A stretch of 19,244 nucleotides of DNA, taken from contig NAOQ01000054.1 in assembly GCA_002751075.1 (NCBI GenBank), forward strand, positions 63,034-82,277, written 5' to 3'. This document shows positions 1 to 10,549 of this stretch, piece by piece. Within the stretch, counting starts at the first letter, position 1; each line of letters starts with the position of its first letter. Below the pieces are notes generated by a model. It made no database searches and was not told the DNA's origin. It worked only from the letters and a program-made list of their open reading frames with translations. This DNA is from Ichthyophonus hoferi (Eukaryota; Opisthokonta; Ichthyosporea; Ichthyophonida; Ichthyophonidae). The position numbers were made by a program, and so were the translations under genes.

Positions 1-558
1 GGCTGCTAGAGCCGCCATTATGAGAGAAGTGGCTGGTGTGTTCAAGGTCAGTTTTATTAATTATTTCTGTCTGTCAGATGTGTTTCTATGTTTGTTTTGG
101 TTTTTCATTTTAGGTAGGTGGGGATTGGACTTGACAATATCTACAATTACTTGTGTTTATTCAAATTACTTGACATCCGTATCTTGCTCAAATGCACATT
201 TAGTTATCATTCTTTGTTCGCATTCTCCTGGCCACCCTGATGCCTTCCCATAATACTCATATTATCATCTTACATCTAGGTATACGGTATTTCTGTCGAC
301 AACCGTCATTTGTCACTGATTGCCGATTACATGACCTTTGAGGGAGGCTATAAACCTTTCAACCGCATTGGTATTGATAGCAACACATCACCCCTGGCTA
401 AGATGACATTCGAAACTACTATGAAATTCATGAAGCAAGCAGTTATGTGCGGCGATTTTGACACCCTTCAAAACCCATCTGCCAGGATTGTGTTAGGTAG
501 AGTGGTGGATGCTGGTACTGGCTGCATGGAATTGATGCAACCCATTAGTGCCATGTAA
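1..558 (+). CDS. POLR1A: RNA polymerase I largest subunit, C-terminal end (5' partial)
   Basis: This is the last 107 residues of the Pol I catalytic subunit (RPA190/POLR1A), the nucleolar enzyme that makes pre-rRNA. Exons are 2-46 and 280-558 (stop TAA 556-558), joined in phase 0 across a 233-bp intron (donor GTCAGT at 47, acceptor CTAG ending at 279). The joined protein reads ...[25 protein letters not shown]. It keeps the hallmark end of the family: the H-L-S-L-(I/V)-A-D-Y-M stretch, F-E-G-x-Y-K-P-x-N-R-x-G-I, S-S/T-P-L-x-x-M-T-F-E-T, and V-x-G-T-G-x-x-E-L-x-Q-P near the terminus. This matches human POLR1A as I remember it. The homology runs straight across the deduced splice, which supports both splice sites. 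The end, QPISAM, is only slightly longer than in vertebrates. The gene continues upstream out of the window, so its start, active site and most domains are not visible. Confidence 0.95.
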
Positions 559-1387
559 CCATCTAAAGCTATAACCATTAAATCCACCCCTCCCCCAAGA
601 GAAAAGAAAAGAACGTAGACGCATTCAACTTACTTATACACAGATATCGTTTAAAGTTAAACCTTAACACCTATCATACCGCGCATGACTTGATTCATGC
701 AAATTATATTGCTGAGTTTTATTGTTTCATTTATCACTTTAGCGCTCATTAACATTAATTAGGCGCAGTTATCTAGGGCCTATATTATTGGGTCCTATGT
801 GTTTATTTATTTAGCTATGAAGTCTGATAATCAGATGTTTGTCACCTGTCCAATACGTTTGGTGGAAGGATCCGGCGCCAATCGATAATAATAAACATGG
901 CTACTGAATATATATATATATAAAAGATAAGTACCTGGAACCATGAAACTACTGTGCGTTGTCAGTGTGGAAAATGATAATAGTATCCAAGAAGTACAAT
1001 AGCTTACATATATAATATCTCTATCTTGTAATGTGATTTATAAATGGATTATACATAGAGAGGTAGTTTAAGCACACTGTCCCTCATTATTAATAAATAG
1101 AATTCTTATATTGCGAATGTATTGATTTGATTATTATATACAGCACGATAATAACTGCCCTTGGTTCGCTAAATAATACTTAATATTGATTATTAGCCGA
1201 TAATACAAATAATTATGGAATTATTGCTATGTATTATGCAAGTTCCAACAATAAGAAGACACTATGCTTTATATAAAACGAGATTGTATTAAGAAAACGT
1301 GTTTTTCAATTTGTTTCGAGTCTGATTTGTCAATGACAGGAGGCAAAGCAGTTATGCCTGAGCACTATCCTAGTTTAAAGGTGTTGG
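559..1387. other. 3' flank and intergenic DNA, no gene seen
   Basis: Besides the AATAAA near 890, the stretch is AT-rich with short TA runs (around 908-922). It has no long open frame, no tRNA-like box and no recognisable repeat. It probably includes the 3' UTR of the Pol I subunit gene. Confidence 0.6.
890..895 (+). promoter_or_regulatory. candidate polyadenylation signal of the Pol I subunit gene
   Basis: AATAAA lies 332 bp after the POLR1A stop codon and is the first exact hexamer I noticed there. In AT-rich DNA this hexamer is common by chance, so the assignment is tentative. Confidence 0.35.
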
Positions 1388-1730
1388 AGCACGTGTAATC
1401 CGTTACAATGATTCATTCGATATTTATTTATTTGTATTAGAATATAACATATTCTGTTTATTTATTATCTGTTAATAATCAGTAGTAGAAATTATCTAAC
1501 AAACCTACGTATTAATGATTAAGATTGTGATTAATTTAGGTATACCATATTATATTATATATAGAGTTTAATCCGGATTCAGTCTCACCACAAACGTGTT
1601 TACAATAGTATAAATTAACCACAGTGTGGTTTAAAAGAGGCCTCTAGTTTTGTTTACACCAAAATTTCCCACCTGACGTATTATTGTCAGGGAAATAGTT
1701 TAAAATAAAGATAGAAGGGATAAGATTAAA
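1388..1730 (-). repeat. interspersed repeat A, copy 1 (reverse orientation)
   Basis: The reverse complement aligns over nearly its whole length with 18143-18488 and 12637-13078. Shared landmarks, in repeat orientation, are CCCTGACAATnATnC, GTGTAAACAAAAC, the ACCACAcwGTGGTTAAT box, GGTGAGACTGAAT, TACGTAGGTTTG, and the end GTAACGGATTACACGTG. No coding frame, RNA polymerase III B box or clear terminal inverted repeat is visible, so the class is unknown (non-autonomous, about 340 bp). By eye the copies differ by very roughly a fifth of positions, so this is an old family. Confidence 0.8.
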
Positions 1731-2682
1731 TGCTAATATCGGTTATTATCTTATTTGGTTTCATCATTCTTTCTTCCGATGGATACTTAGAACTTATTGA
1801 AAATACATCACGGGATGTTATGCTTATCTTGAGTCTAGATTATTTGTATAGTATTACGGCATCTAAGTTAGCCCTAATTATAAATGCCATGTCGTACACG
1901 AGCATATAGATGTAGATTACATAGCCAATTGGATAATGAAATTCAGAAATGCTAGATATATATTGATTATCTACATATAGCCAATTAGACTCGAGTATTC
2001 AGAAGATACAAACCGGACCCGTAGGATGCTACGATATATATTAATGTCTACGTAAGACCAATTAGATGTTAGTATTCAGGAGATACATACATTTATGGGA
2101 CCATTAGGATGTTATAAATATCTTGATCATCCACATTAAGCAATGTATTAATCGAATAAGATGAAAGACATATATTGGAACAACTGTGTTTGCCAGGCAC
2201 TAATTCAAAATAAACAACCAATAAATATATCAGCTTAGGACTATGATAAAAAGTAAGAATTTTAAGCTGGGAAAAATAAATAGTAGGTACATACTACTAG
2301 ATGAAGGTAAGGCCTCTCGTCTCTAATAACTGCAATAGCCATAGATGAGACAATGAATGGTTCAATAAATAGGAAGCCTTCAAGGTTTCTTTGCGTGTAC
2401 ACCACAACTACAGTATAAATCCCCCCCTGTCACACTAGTGCCTAAGCTACATGGGAAAAATAAGTCAGTTCCTGAACCTCAAAGCTCATTCACACTATGT
2501 TAAACATAGCACATTTGCTTACGTAATACATACAAATAACTCACATGCACCAATAAAATAACGTTACTAATGGGAGCCTACTATTTGTAATAAAATACAA
2601 AGTATAGCATCTATACAAGGTTAATTGTTTCTATCACCTACAACAAACAAGAGAGCGCACCGACTGTTGAAAGGAGAAAATA
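1731..2682. other. intergenic DNA with one tandem repeat, no gene seen
   Basis: Apart from the imperfect ~80-bp tandem repeat listed separately (1895-2150), I see only AT-rich sequence with frequent stops in all frames and no recognisable element. Confidence 0.55.
1895..2150. repeat. imperfect tandem repeat, unit about 77-83 bp, about three units
   Basis: Successive units share an order of short blocks: a (c)gatatatattgat/aat block, a block with CCAATT (about 1925, 1981, 2058), AGTATTCAGaAGATACA (about 1995 and 2071), and GGACCxxTAGGATG (2015 and 2098, 83 bp apart). Spacing drifts by several bases and units are clearly diverged. No coding potential is visible. Confidence 0.6.
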
Positions 2683-2880
2683 TATAGGGTAAATATACCC
2701 TCTCTAGAATTTTAAACCGTTACCTTGACAATGATACATGGCAGGTGGTGGACTATAGCGTAAACAAACCTAGAAGCCTCGTCTCAAGCACAAGCGGCTA
2801 ATTTATACTATTCTAAACACGTGTTATGCGGTAAAATCGTATTTGGATTTCATAGGAAGTAATATAATATTAAGTATAAT
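2683..2880 (+). repeat. interspersed repeat A, copy 2 (3'-truncated)
   Basis: Starts with TATAGGGTAAATATACCCT, which contains a perfect 6-bp-arm hairpin (AGGGTA...TACCCT). It then follows the family: CCGTTACCTTGACAATGATAC, GGACTATAGCGTAAACAAAC, CACGTGTTATGCGG. Similarity fades near 2860-2880, so about the last 140 bp of the repeat is missing or lost. Confidence 0.75.
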
Positions 2881-3379
2881 GCACGGCTATATTTTGGTTT
2901 TTTTTTTAAGTCACTTAAAAGTCATACTTTTGCAACCAAAAACAAATCTTACTGGCTTACGTATTTCTTTTAAAACGTTACATTTATGGTATTCATTTTT
3001 TAAAAAATAATTTCAATATTGCTATTATTTTTTTCACAGAATAATTGCACATAAAAACCCGATCTGTGCAATGGTCATGAAAGTAGCTACACACGATCAT
3101 TTCAGGATTGGGTGTTGAGTTTTATTTTCATATTAGCAGAGCGAGTATTTGGGGTATCTGCGGTACAGTACGTTTACCTATTGGTGGGTTATATTTAATA
3201 GTTAATAATATACATTTTAGAATATTACTTTTCAATTTGCATTCCCATAAAACCTAACCACTCCACGCATCGTTAACTTGCCAAGGCGCCTCGATAATAA
3301 TTGTCACCAGCTAAATTACCAATTGTATCAAAACGTTCTGTAGTAGTTTGTTATTGATGATTGATTCTTTGTTGAAGTA
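2881..3379. other. intergenic DNA, no gene seen
   Basis: AT-rich, with several T and A homopolymer runs (for example around 2899-2908). The last tens of bases may be the worn 3' flank of the minus-strand relic next to it. Nothing else is recognisable. Confidence 0.5.
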
Positions 3380-3765
3380 TCTTTGGCTGGCTAGCGTTAG
3401 AAATAGTTATCCGATTTGTCAAGGCTCAAATGAGGTGGTAGAGGTCCAATTGAAGGCATGCGTGCAGACTCTCCAGGTAACCGGCTGCAGTAATGATGCC
3501 TCTCTTCTAGCTCTGGGGGAATCGACGCTTTGAAGCACTTAGGTGCTAATGTAGATATTGCACAATGAGACCGATCCGTAAAAGGTGCTATATTACGATA
3601 TAAACGGTAACTATTATCGCAATTTAATGTTAGTAAACAGTTCTCTGACTCCTGGAGAGGCGAGAGATCTGGGCACTGATTATTGTACTCAAGTGCCAAT
3701 GGTGGAATAGACATTACAATAAGGATACAATGACTATAGAAGACAGGCTAAGTATATTCCTATCA
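3380..3765 (-). pseudogene. family F coding relic, solitary minus-strand copy
   Basis: On the minus strand an open stretch (3397-3714 and a little upstream) reads ...PPLALEYNNQC, then SENCLLTLNCDN, LYRN, DRSHCAIST, ELEERHHYCSRLPGES and LDKSDN. The same order of blocks appears at 10550-11003 on the plus strand (PLALTYDSQC, SENYLLTLNSD, LYRN, SHYAIST, ELEQKYDNYSQLPRES), so the two regions are homologous at protein level over more than 100 codons. Upstream is a short hydrophobic run (CILIVM). Compared with the other copies the 3' part is lost or scrambled. I do not recognise the protein family: it could be a host multigene family or part of an old mobile element. The small plus-strand open frame overlapping it is a shadow. 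Confidence 0.7.
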
Positions 3766-3770
3766 TTAAG

Positions 3771-5690
3771 ATAAAGTATACATATAATAAATGGAAGGCT
3801 TTTTTTTTTTAGTAGTTGAAACGTTATTACCCGTGTTTATAATTAGTTGTTTCCGTTCATTTTACCCTTTCCGCAACATCCCGTTTATCGCTTGTCAAGT
3901 CAATCATGACTCTTCATCTATGTCAATGACCTATCGTAAAGATCCTTATTGGCCAATACAAGAAGATCACTGAGGCCCCACTAAAATTATTTGGTCTTTT
4001 CTTGATGATCTAATACTGCTGTTCTCATATGAATACTGCTCTTTAACTCATTTACATTTCCTCATTATTGTACTCCACATTATTTAAAACTTTTAAAATA
4101 AATGGCGATGAGTAACGATGGTACTTTTAAGGTGGCCAAGGGCTCTTCATTTAATTAGTAACGTGGATGATTGGATTAACATGACTCCCAGTTCTTATCT
4201 ACTCTTAGCGAAATCACAGCCAAGGAAACGGGTTTGATAGAGAGCGGGGAAAGAAGATTCTGTTGAGCTTGACTCCAGATAAGCATGGTGCTCAAATGCT
4301 AAAGCATAATGATAAATCTTAAACTAGATATATACATATGAGTTTAATGACATAATAAGTACTACATTAACCAAGTTAATTTCAATTATTACTGGAGATG
4401 GAACATTTCTGCACTACTTTTTACAAACATAATGAATATTTTTAGTTTACAATTGCACTTTTAATTTCCTAGAGAAGTTGGGTGCTAGAGGTTTAATTGG
4501 CATCTATAATTCATCTAATTGATGATATCGGTATCTTGCTTTTGTGCAAAATGCAAAATTGTAGGAAAAGGAGGGAGAGGTAGATGGGTGAAAGAAGAAC
4601 GGATAGAAAGAAATGTGAGTATAAAAGAAATATTTGCCAAAATGCATGTTAGTGAATGGTCTATTTCAAAAATCTTTAGAGTAAAAAATGTTCTAGTTTT
4701 AGTAATACGAGCAGGGAACTCCCCAATTAACAATTCTGTTATTTTTGGGGAGATTACGTAGAATGAAAGCTTAGATATTGCCCCATTATCAACCAATACA
4801 ACACAGATTATTGTGAAAGAATAATCTGTATTTCGTGCTTCATACCTTATTTGCTTGAGAGAAGTTGATGACTGTCAGTGAATGAAACTGGGCATCTATT
4901 AAAAAAAAATTAAGAAGAAAAAAGAAGAAAAAAGATCGCATGACAATTCCCGCTACCTTGTCGTAGACTTTATTTAGATATACCTAGATCAATGAAAATT
5001 CAAGAATAAGGTGACAAGAAAGCCATAAAAAACAATTTGCTCACTTAATTAAGGTATCGGCATATTTGGGGAGAACAGTAAACGTCTCATATAGATAAGC
5101 TTAATTAGAGGTCAGCCAAAGAGAAAACGTTTTTGGATAGAGCATACAGGAAAACGAGGAGATGATGAGGACAGTGATAGCTTACATGTATAGACAGGTC
5201 AAGGTGAGGTGATATTAGAATAATGTATTATGGCTACTAATAGACATTATACGTAACTATCACACCAATAGAGTACCTGACTAATTAGTCGTAGAGCTGC
5301 TAATAAAAACTCTTATTTCGTATTACACTTGTTATACATATAGATGTAACTAGAATAGAAATTGATGTTAACATGTTATATTTAATACATTTCGGAACTA
5401 CAAGCTTCAGTAATTTTTGATGATGTTTAATATAAGGAAACATAGTGCCACTGCTATAATAATAAAAAAACACGTTCACACTCCTCTTAGATCAGCAATC
5501 TACCACGTGGCACACCGGGTTTGCAAATAATGGATAGGAGATTGTGATGCCAAGAAATGTAGCTTTCATCAACCATCGTAACAATTTCTATTCCAAAAAA
5601 TTATTGTCATTATTATAGCACTAATTTTTTTCCTGGATTATCTAGATTTTATATATTTCCTGCCAGCCAGTTTTCTTGTACCCTATCGAC
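3771..5690. other. intergenic DNA, no convincing gene
   Basis: Contains a segment (about 3840-4010) with an ATTGGCCAAT palindrome near 3949 that weakly resembles 11795-11945. It also holds a short helix-turn-helix-like frame (4519-4761, listed separately) and an A/G-rich run near 4900-4935. Several 60-95-codon open frames on both strands overlap and lack splice or homology support. Confidence 0.5.
4519..4761 (+). pseudogene. possible helix-turn-helix fragment, unassigned
   Basis: An 80-codon frame contains GKGGRGRWVKEERIERN followed by VSIKEIFAKMHVSEWSISKI. The second part fits the spacing of a helix-turn-helix (I-x-E-I-x-x-x-x-x-V-S-x-x-S-I-S-x-I), as in transposase N-termini and other small DNA-binding domains, preceded by a basic, glycine-rich stretch. 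About 340 bp later (near 5110) a basic stretch RGQPKRKRFW can be read, but nothing joins the two. There is no catalytic domain, no inverted repeats and no supporting copy. It could be a worn DNA-transposon fragment or chance. Confidence 0.2.
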
Positions 5691-5750
5691 ATGCCTTCAC
5701 AAAGTACTACATGCCTTCACAAAGTACTACATGCCTTCACAAAGCACTTC
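5691..5750. repeat. 20-bp tandem triplication
   Basis: Three head-to-tail units of ATGCCTTCACAAAGTACTAC. The first two are identical and the third differs only near its end (AAAGCACTTC). The near-perfect identity suggests a recent local duplication. Confidence 0.95.
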
Positions 5751-6138
5751 ACATTCCATGACACGTTCCAACTATTCATTAGCATCTGATCGGATTATAC
5801 TTGACTTTTATTGACCTATCTATCATTGGCACATCTATGATTACCAAAAAGATATTCTTTAAATGCCTAAGCTCTATCTGAGCAATGTTTTAACATATAA
5901 TATTACAAAAAAAAAATTCTGTAGTTATTTTACATTATAGCTGAGTTACTATTCGTTTTTAGTCTGAATACTAAAGCTGAAAAATGAACTTATCACTCAT
6001 ACTTTCCTCTAATGTCAAAAATAGTCGGGCACGAGGTCAGCTTCGTCGTATTATATGATTAGATTATTTTAAGATAAAATTACCCAAAGGCATTCCATAA
6101 AGTTATTGGTAGTTAATCACACATCTATATTAGTATAG
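5751..6138. other. intergenic DNA upstream of the CCAAT array, no gene seen
   Basis: AT-rich sequence with an A run near 5908. An inverted CCAAT box (ATTGG, 6105-6109) lies close to the array that follows. No open frame or repeat is recognised. Confidence 0.5.
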
Positions 6139-6225
6139 ATGGCCAATAACATATCCGCATAAGAAAGATAACCAATATATTATCCGGTTAGGAAGCGTAG
6201 CCAATAATATGTGCGATATAAAAGG
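6139..6225 (+). promoter_or_regulatory. three CCAAT boxes at exact 29-bp spacing followed by a TATA box
   Basis: CCAAT begins at 6143, 6172 and 6201, exactly 29 bp apart, inside three diverged 29-bp tandem units (each (a/g)CCAATAatAT...). TATAAAAGG follows at 6217-6225. If TATA sets a start near 6247, the middle CCAAT sits at about -75, the classical place for NF-Y binding. The array is about 400 bp upstream of the ATG at 6624, so it could drive that gene with a long (possibly spliced) leader, or a non-coding transcript. Confidence 0.5.
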
Positions 6226-6593
6226 ATGTGGAAACCATTCTTATCGTATTACTTATGCGGTGACTTTGCAGTCTAGCGTTTATGTGTTAGTTTGTTTTCC
6301 GTCATTTACCAGTGTCTGCTCTTTGCTTATGTATTAAGATTCTATAATTGATATATTACGCCTCACTTTTTTCTATTGTTCTCTGTACTTGGTGTAGTTT
6401 TGAATTGGAAGCCTTTCCTCGTTATTAGACAGCCTGACGATAGTTACGCTAACATAATATCTATATATTAATAACTGAATTGTGATAGTAACTTTACATA
6501 TTTGCAACAACTACACAAGCTAAGTTCACAATCACACGATATAACAAATACCCAATTATACATCCAAGCGCCAAATTACAGGAGTATATACAC

Positions 6594-6602
6594 TATATAA
6601 AA
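6594..6602 (+). promoter_or_regulatory. second TATA-like sequence close to the ATG at 6624
   Basis: TATATAAAA starts 30 bp before the ATG. A start site about 30 bp after it would fall on or past the ATG. Either it is not the promoter, or transcription from here would use a nearly leaderless mRNA or a downstream ATG such as codon 14. Confidence 0.25.
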
Positions 6603-6623
6603 TAGGAAAGTAGAACTACCAAC

Positions 6624-8593
6624 ATGGAGCCCAGCATTGTTACTCCCAAAATCGATTCTAGTATGATTAGAACCAAAACATCTGTTGCTTCACGTCCTAC
6701 ATCTGAATTTTTTCTAAGTAGACCAAATTCTCTTTATGTTACTGAAGATTTATGCCCTGACTATGATAAGATATCGTTAGATACATTACTTGCTTCATCT
6801 GGTACAGTTTACGAGGGTAGACGAAAACCAAAAAAATCGTTAGGATGGGATGGTTTTAATCATAAAATTGCGGATAAATATGTTAATGTGGACGGAACTG
6901 CTATCACAATGGATTCGCCTTGTCGTAGTAGGAAAGATAAACTGTTGGCTAAGATGATAAACACCACTTATTCTAAAGGTAGTATATATATATCTGGTTA
7001 CTTGTTATGTGTCTAGTATATGCACTATTATAGTCATATATAGTATTCAAACCATTGCTGTTAATCTGTCGCTTCAAGAAATTTTTGATGGGAAAGTTAA
7101 AGTCATATGAGTTAATGATATGACAAATGGTTTTGTTTTAAATTTATAGCACTCATTAGGATGTAGCTTTGACACCCTTGCTGTGATATATTTAAATGCG
7201 TTTATAGATATGGCTTTCTTTTGTATATTAATATACATTGTATACTAGGGTATAAATAATTTGTATATAATATAATATAATATGTCAGGGTACTGTAATA
7301 CCATATCTATATCTACGAACAATAATATATATATCAGCCCACTCATAACAATACTCCTGTTTCTTGCAGATGATTTGGAAGTATTGTCAGATACACAACT
7401 AGGAGAAATTATAATACAGCTGGCTCGGGTTGTTGGTGGTACGTTTATTTTATTCTTCTACGCATTCATATAAATAAGCACATACGTCATTTTATAAGTA
7501 CACGTACGCCGTTCAATATATTTGGTTTTTACATCTTTTTTTTTTAATTCATTCATTGTTGTGTATACATACACTTTGTAAAAAAAAGATCACATTTATC
7601 AAGCTTTAAGGTTCATACTTAAAGACATTTACTTTCATTTCCTCGATTGATATTGCTCTAAAATCCTAAATGTATTGTATATTATTATGTGACATTGTAT
7701 ACTGCTATATCACTATAAGACTTCCATACACAGAGATACATATATAGACACGCACCCACTTGAATATAGTACGATACTTGACCTCCTTATTGTCAGGTTT
7801 CCCTGGGTTATCTTTATCTTTATCACTCCCAGACCCTTTCACTACAACGTGAATTGATTGAGAGTCTCCCTTATTTAGAAAAAAATTAGTGATTTAGCAT
7901 GTTAATTATTTAATTAGGATTGTATCTAATCATGTAAGAGATTGTTCCTTAACTGCTACTATTATTTTTATTTTTATTATATGGCTTTCATGCCTCATTG
8001 TGTGAGATAAAATTCTGACAATATACTACTAAAAATTATTTTAGAAATTAGCTTCTCACTGTATATTGACGATTGTAGTAGCAAGCTTTGTTCTATAACT
8101 TAGATTACCTTTATCTTTACCACTCCCGCATAATTTTATTTCAAAATGAATTGATTGTAGGCATTGTAGTAACATAACACACTATTCTATCATTTACAGA
8201 GGTATCAATGGAAAATGAATCTTTACTAAAGGACTTCAGGGGAATACAGATGGAAAACGATAGATTGGCACATAGGATGGCTGAGATATGTGATATGATG
8301 AATGAGGATATTATAGCCAAGAGCCAAGGTGTGTGTGTATGTATAAGTGGCCATGCTTGTTGTAGTTGGGTACTACAGGTGATTGCGACGCTACTAGGCT
8401 CTGTCTCTTTTCCGAATACATGCATAACATAGCTTACCTATAAGAGATATAATAATGAGCAAAATATATACCGTAGCCAACAGCTGTATCTATATGATAC
8501 TGACTAGAATTTTATCTTAATTTTGCAGATTATTGGATGAGAAATATATATAAAAAGGAAAGAGCACACGCTATAGATAGCCTGCTAGAATAA
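6624..8593 (+). CDS. unrecognised ~205-residue protein with C-terminal coiled coil (four exons)
   Basis: Proposed exons are 6624-6978, 7370-7438, 8200-8328 and 8529-8593 (TAA). All three introns (391, 761 and 200 bp) are phase 1 and have GT...AG ends (AAAG|GTAGTA, TTGCAG, GGTG|GTACGT, TTACAG, CAAG|GTGTGT, TTGCAG), which is what makes the model persuasive. A donor three bases earlier (7436) would remove one residue. I know no homologue. Residues 1-60 are Ser/Thr-rich and contain two similar SRPTSEFF/SRPNSLYV stretches, and a basic patch GRRKPKK lies near 65-71. From about residue 119 (DDLEVLSDTQLGEIIIQL, then MENESLLKDF, MENDRLAHRMAEI) the spacing of hydrophobic residues suggests a continuous coiled coil to the end (DSLLE). 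There is no signal peptide or membrane segment. It is probably a small intracellular adaptor or structural protein; the function is unknown. Confidence 0.75.
7805..8157 (+). repeat. direct repeat of ~56 bp inside an intron (7805-7860 and 8103-8157)
   Basis: Both copies begin G(G/A)TTA(T/C)CTTTATCTTTA(T/C)CACTCCC and end GAATTGATTG with almost the same length and no large gap. They lie about 298 bp apart in the second intron of the coiled-coil gene. The second copy sits about 40 bp before the acceptor of exon 3, so its pyrimidine-rich part may contribute to the branch-point or acceptor region. Confidence 0.65.
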
Positions 8594-10540
8594 GTTAAAA
8601 ATAACCATTATATATAGTGTGGCAATCATATAGACCATAGCCTATATATAACAATACTATTATTGATACCTCAATTATCTACAGAATGCTTTCAAAAGGT
8701 TGCCAGTTCTTCTAAATCAGATGGATTGGTGCTGTAGTCTGCTGTGCGGAACTTACTAGCATGTACACATATATGTGTATAAATAAGAATAACAGAGAAC
8801 CAGTATATACCTATACATGTAGATATAAATATAATTCTTTTGGAGCATAGTCTACGCAACGTTGCCTGCAGATTCCCGTCACAATCTAATGAATCTGATC
8901 ATATATGATCGTGTAATATTGATGCACTAGAGTAGGACAAAATAATTTAAATCACGAACTTGATGTTCGATAACATATATGTATATGCTCTAAGTTACGT
9001 ATTATTATTCTTTTTATTATTATTAAATATATCAAATGATAGTGACATAGTGCATTTCACCTAGTAGGTCTTGTCATCCTTTCAAAGGTCTAGGTACCTT
9101 ATAATACATACCTTACTTAATATTAGCAATTTAGTTCATTAAGCAGTGTAGATGGTCTGTGTTAGTGTATCTTCCTATCTGAAAGAAATGATTCAATGTG
9201 ACCCACAGGTTTTCGTTTTTGTTGGAACAAAACATCTTTACATTACTTTGAGAGTATATTTGCTTATTGTTATTATGCTTTTTTAAAGACATACAAAAAT
9301 ATTTATTCCTAAGGTTATTTGGTACGTAATTATGAACAATCAATGTTTTTACTGGTTAATAGCGTAGTGCTGATTGATTGGTAATTCATCAAGCTTTAGA
9401 ATAGGGTTTGCGCTAATATGTATGGATGACAGGACTAAATCTAGTGTACGTGATGTCAATAGGCAGCCTGTGTTTTAGCTATTATAATATTTTTATTGAA
9501 TAGTAACTGAACATTACAGGCATATAATGCAAATCTACATGTATATATACTAAAAAAAATAAAGAAATTTTATTTATTTATTCCGTCTCGCTGCCGAATA
9601 GATGTACCGACTGTATCACAGATGAAGACCTTCATACTCATAAGATATATAATACCATATATAGACCTGCTCAAAGTGTTGAAAGAAACCGTACACAAGG
9701 AACGTATGAAAATAAAATAAAGTCCGTATTTATTACTTATGTAAAGTTTGCGTGTAAAATGACACGCCGTTTATTAGTTATTTTTGTTCCTTGTATACTT
9801 TTCCAACCATTCTTTACTACAAATGTTCTAATATATCCTTACTAAAATGACTCTTTAGCCAAATACCTTATTGGTTTAACTGGTCACATAGTATGTATTG
9901 GCCAATCAATTTACTGGATTGAAAATTATGCAACTAACTAATTTCTACAGTTAATATATGAATTGATTGCATTATAGAATGAATAAAACCTGTAATAAAC
10001 AAATATAATATAACCTAGAATAAAATAATAAACTATAACCGTGCAGTGAGCCGGACCATTATGAATATTTTTGGACAAAACCCGTTAATATTCTAGTTTT
10101 AAGTACAACTAGCTATTTTATGTTTTATATATATTGCATATGTAGCTGTTATTATTGCTTCTAAATATATGTTATTTGCTACAAGATCGTTAACGGGTGG
10201 TTATAAATAATTTGTCGATACATAATTTTAGTTATAATGAATTTGGCGATACATATCAGCTAATAAGCTATATAAGGAGGCACTAGCATAACCTTTTTGA
10301 GCTCATTCATTTCTAGTGGATCTCTGATGGTGCAACATTATAGACATTTCTAGTGGGTCTCTAGGACCTTTCAGGATATGTATTGTCCAATACGAATATT
10401 TATAAATGGCATCATTAAGCGACAAAACGCAGTATAAAAGAAGAAAAAAAAGTCAATAATAAAATACCCATCCTCATACATGCGCAGTAAGTAGCAAAAA
10501 GAAATAGTTCTTGTAACACAAATACGTTGCATTTAATTAT
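8594..10540. other. intergenic DNA, no gene seen
   Basis: Likely begins with the 3' UTR of the coiled-coil gene, but no AATAAA is close: the nearest exact one I see is 9558-9563. A stretch at about 9775-9930 shares a block (GTTCCTT...CTTTCCA...TCTTTACT) and ATTGGCCAAT-type boxes with 11795-11905. Near 10310-10370 the phrase CATTTCTAGTGG(A/G)TCTCT occurs twice, about 37 bp apart. TATAAAAG near 10434 is a possible promoter without an obvious gene. A 70-codon minus-strand frame (9131-9343) lacks any support. Confidence 0.5.
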
Positions 10541-10549
10541 AAGTATGTA

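Noticed and set aside
3348-3533. 61-codon plus-strand open frame
   Set aside because: Antisense shadow of the family F relic, whose minus-strand reading is supported by the array at 10550-12345.
3791-3973. 60-codon plus-strand frame with a hydrophobic start, possibly a signal peptide or membrane segment
   Set aside because: Starts in a T run and overlaps a block with repeat-like similarity to 11795-11945; no supporting splice sites.
8141-8425. 94-codon minus-strand open frame
   Set aside because: Shadow of exon 3 of the coiled-coil gene.
9131-9343. 70-codon minus-strand open frame
   Set aside because: Lys/Asn-rich composition as expected of AT-rich DNA, with no homology, splice partner or repeat copy.
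10434-10500. TATAAAAG followed by an ATG near 10480, considered as a promoter for family F unit 1
   Set aside because: The ATG frame closes after a few codons and does not lead into the F reading frame.
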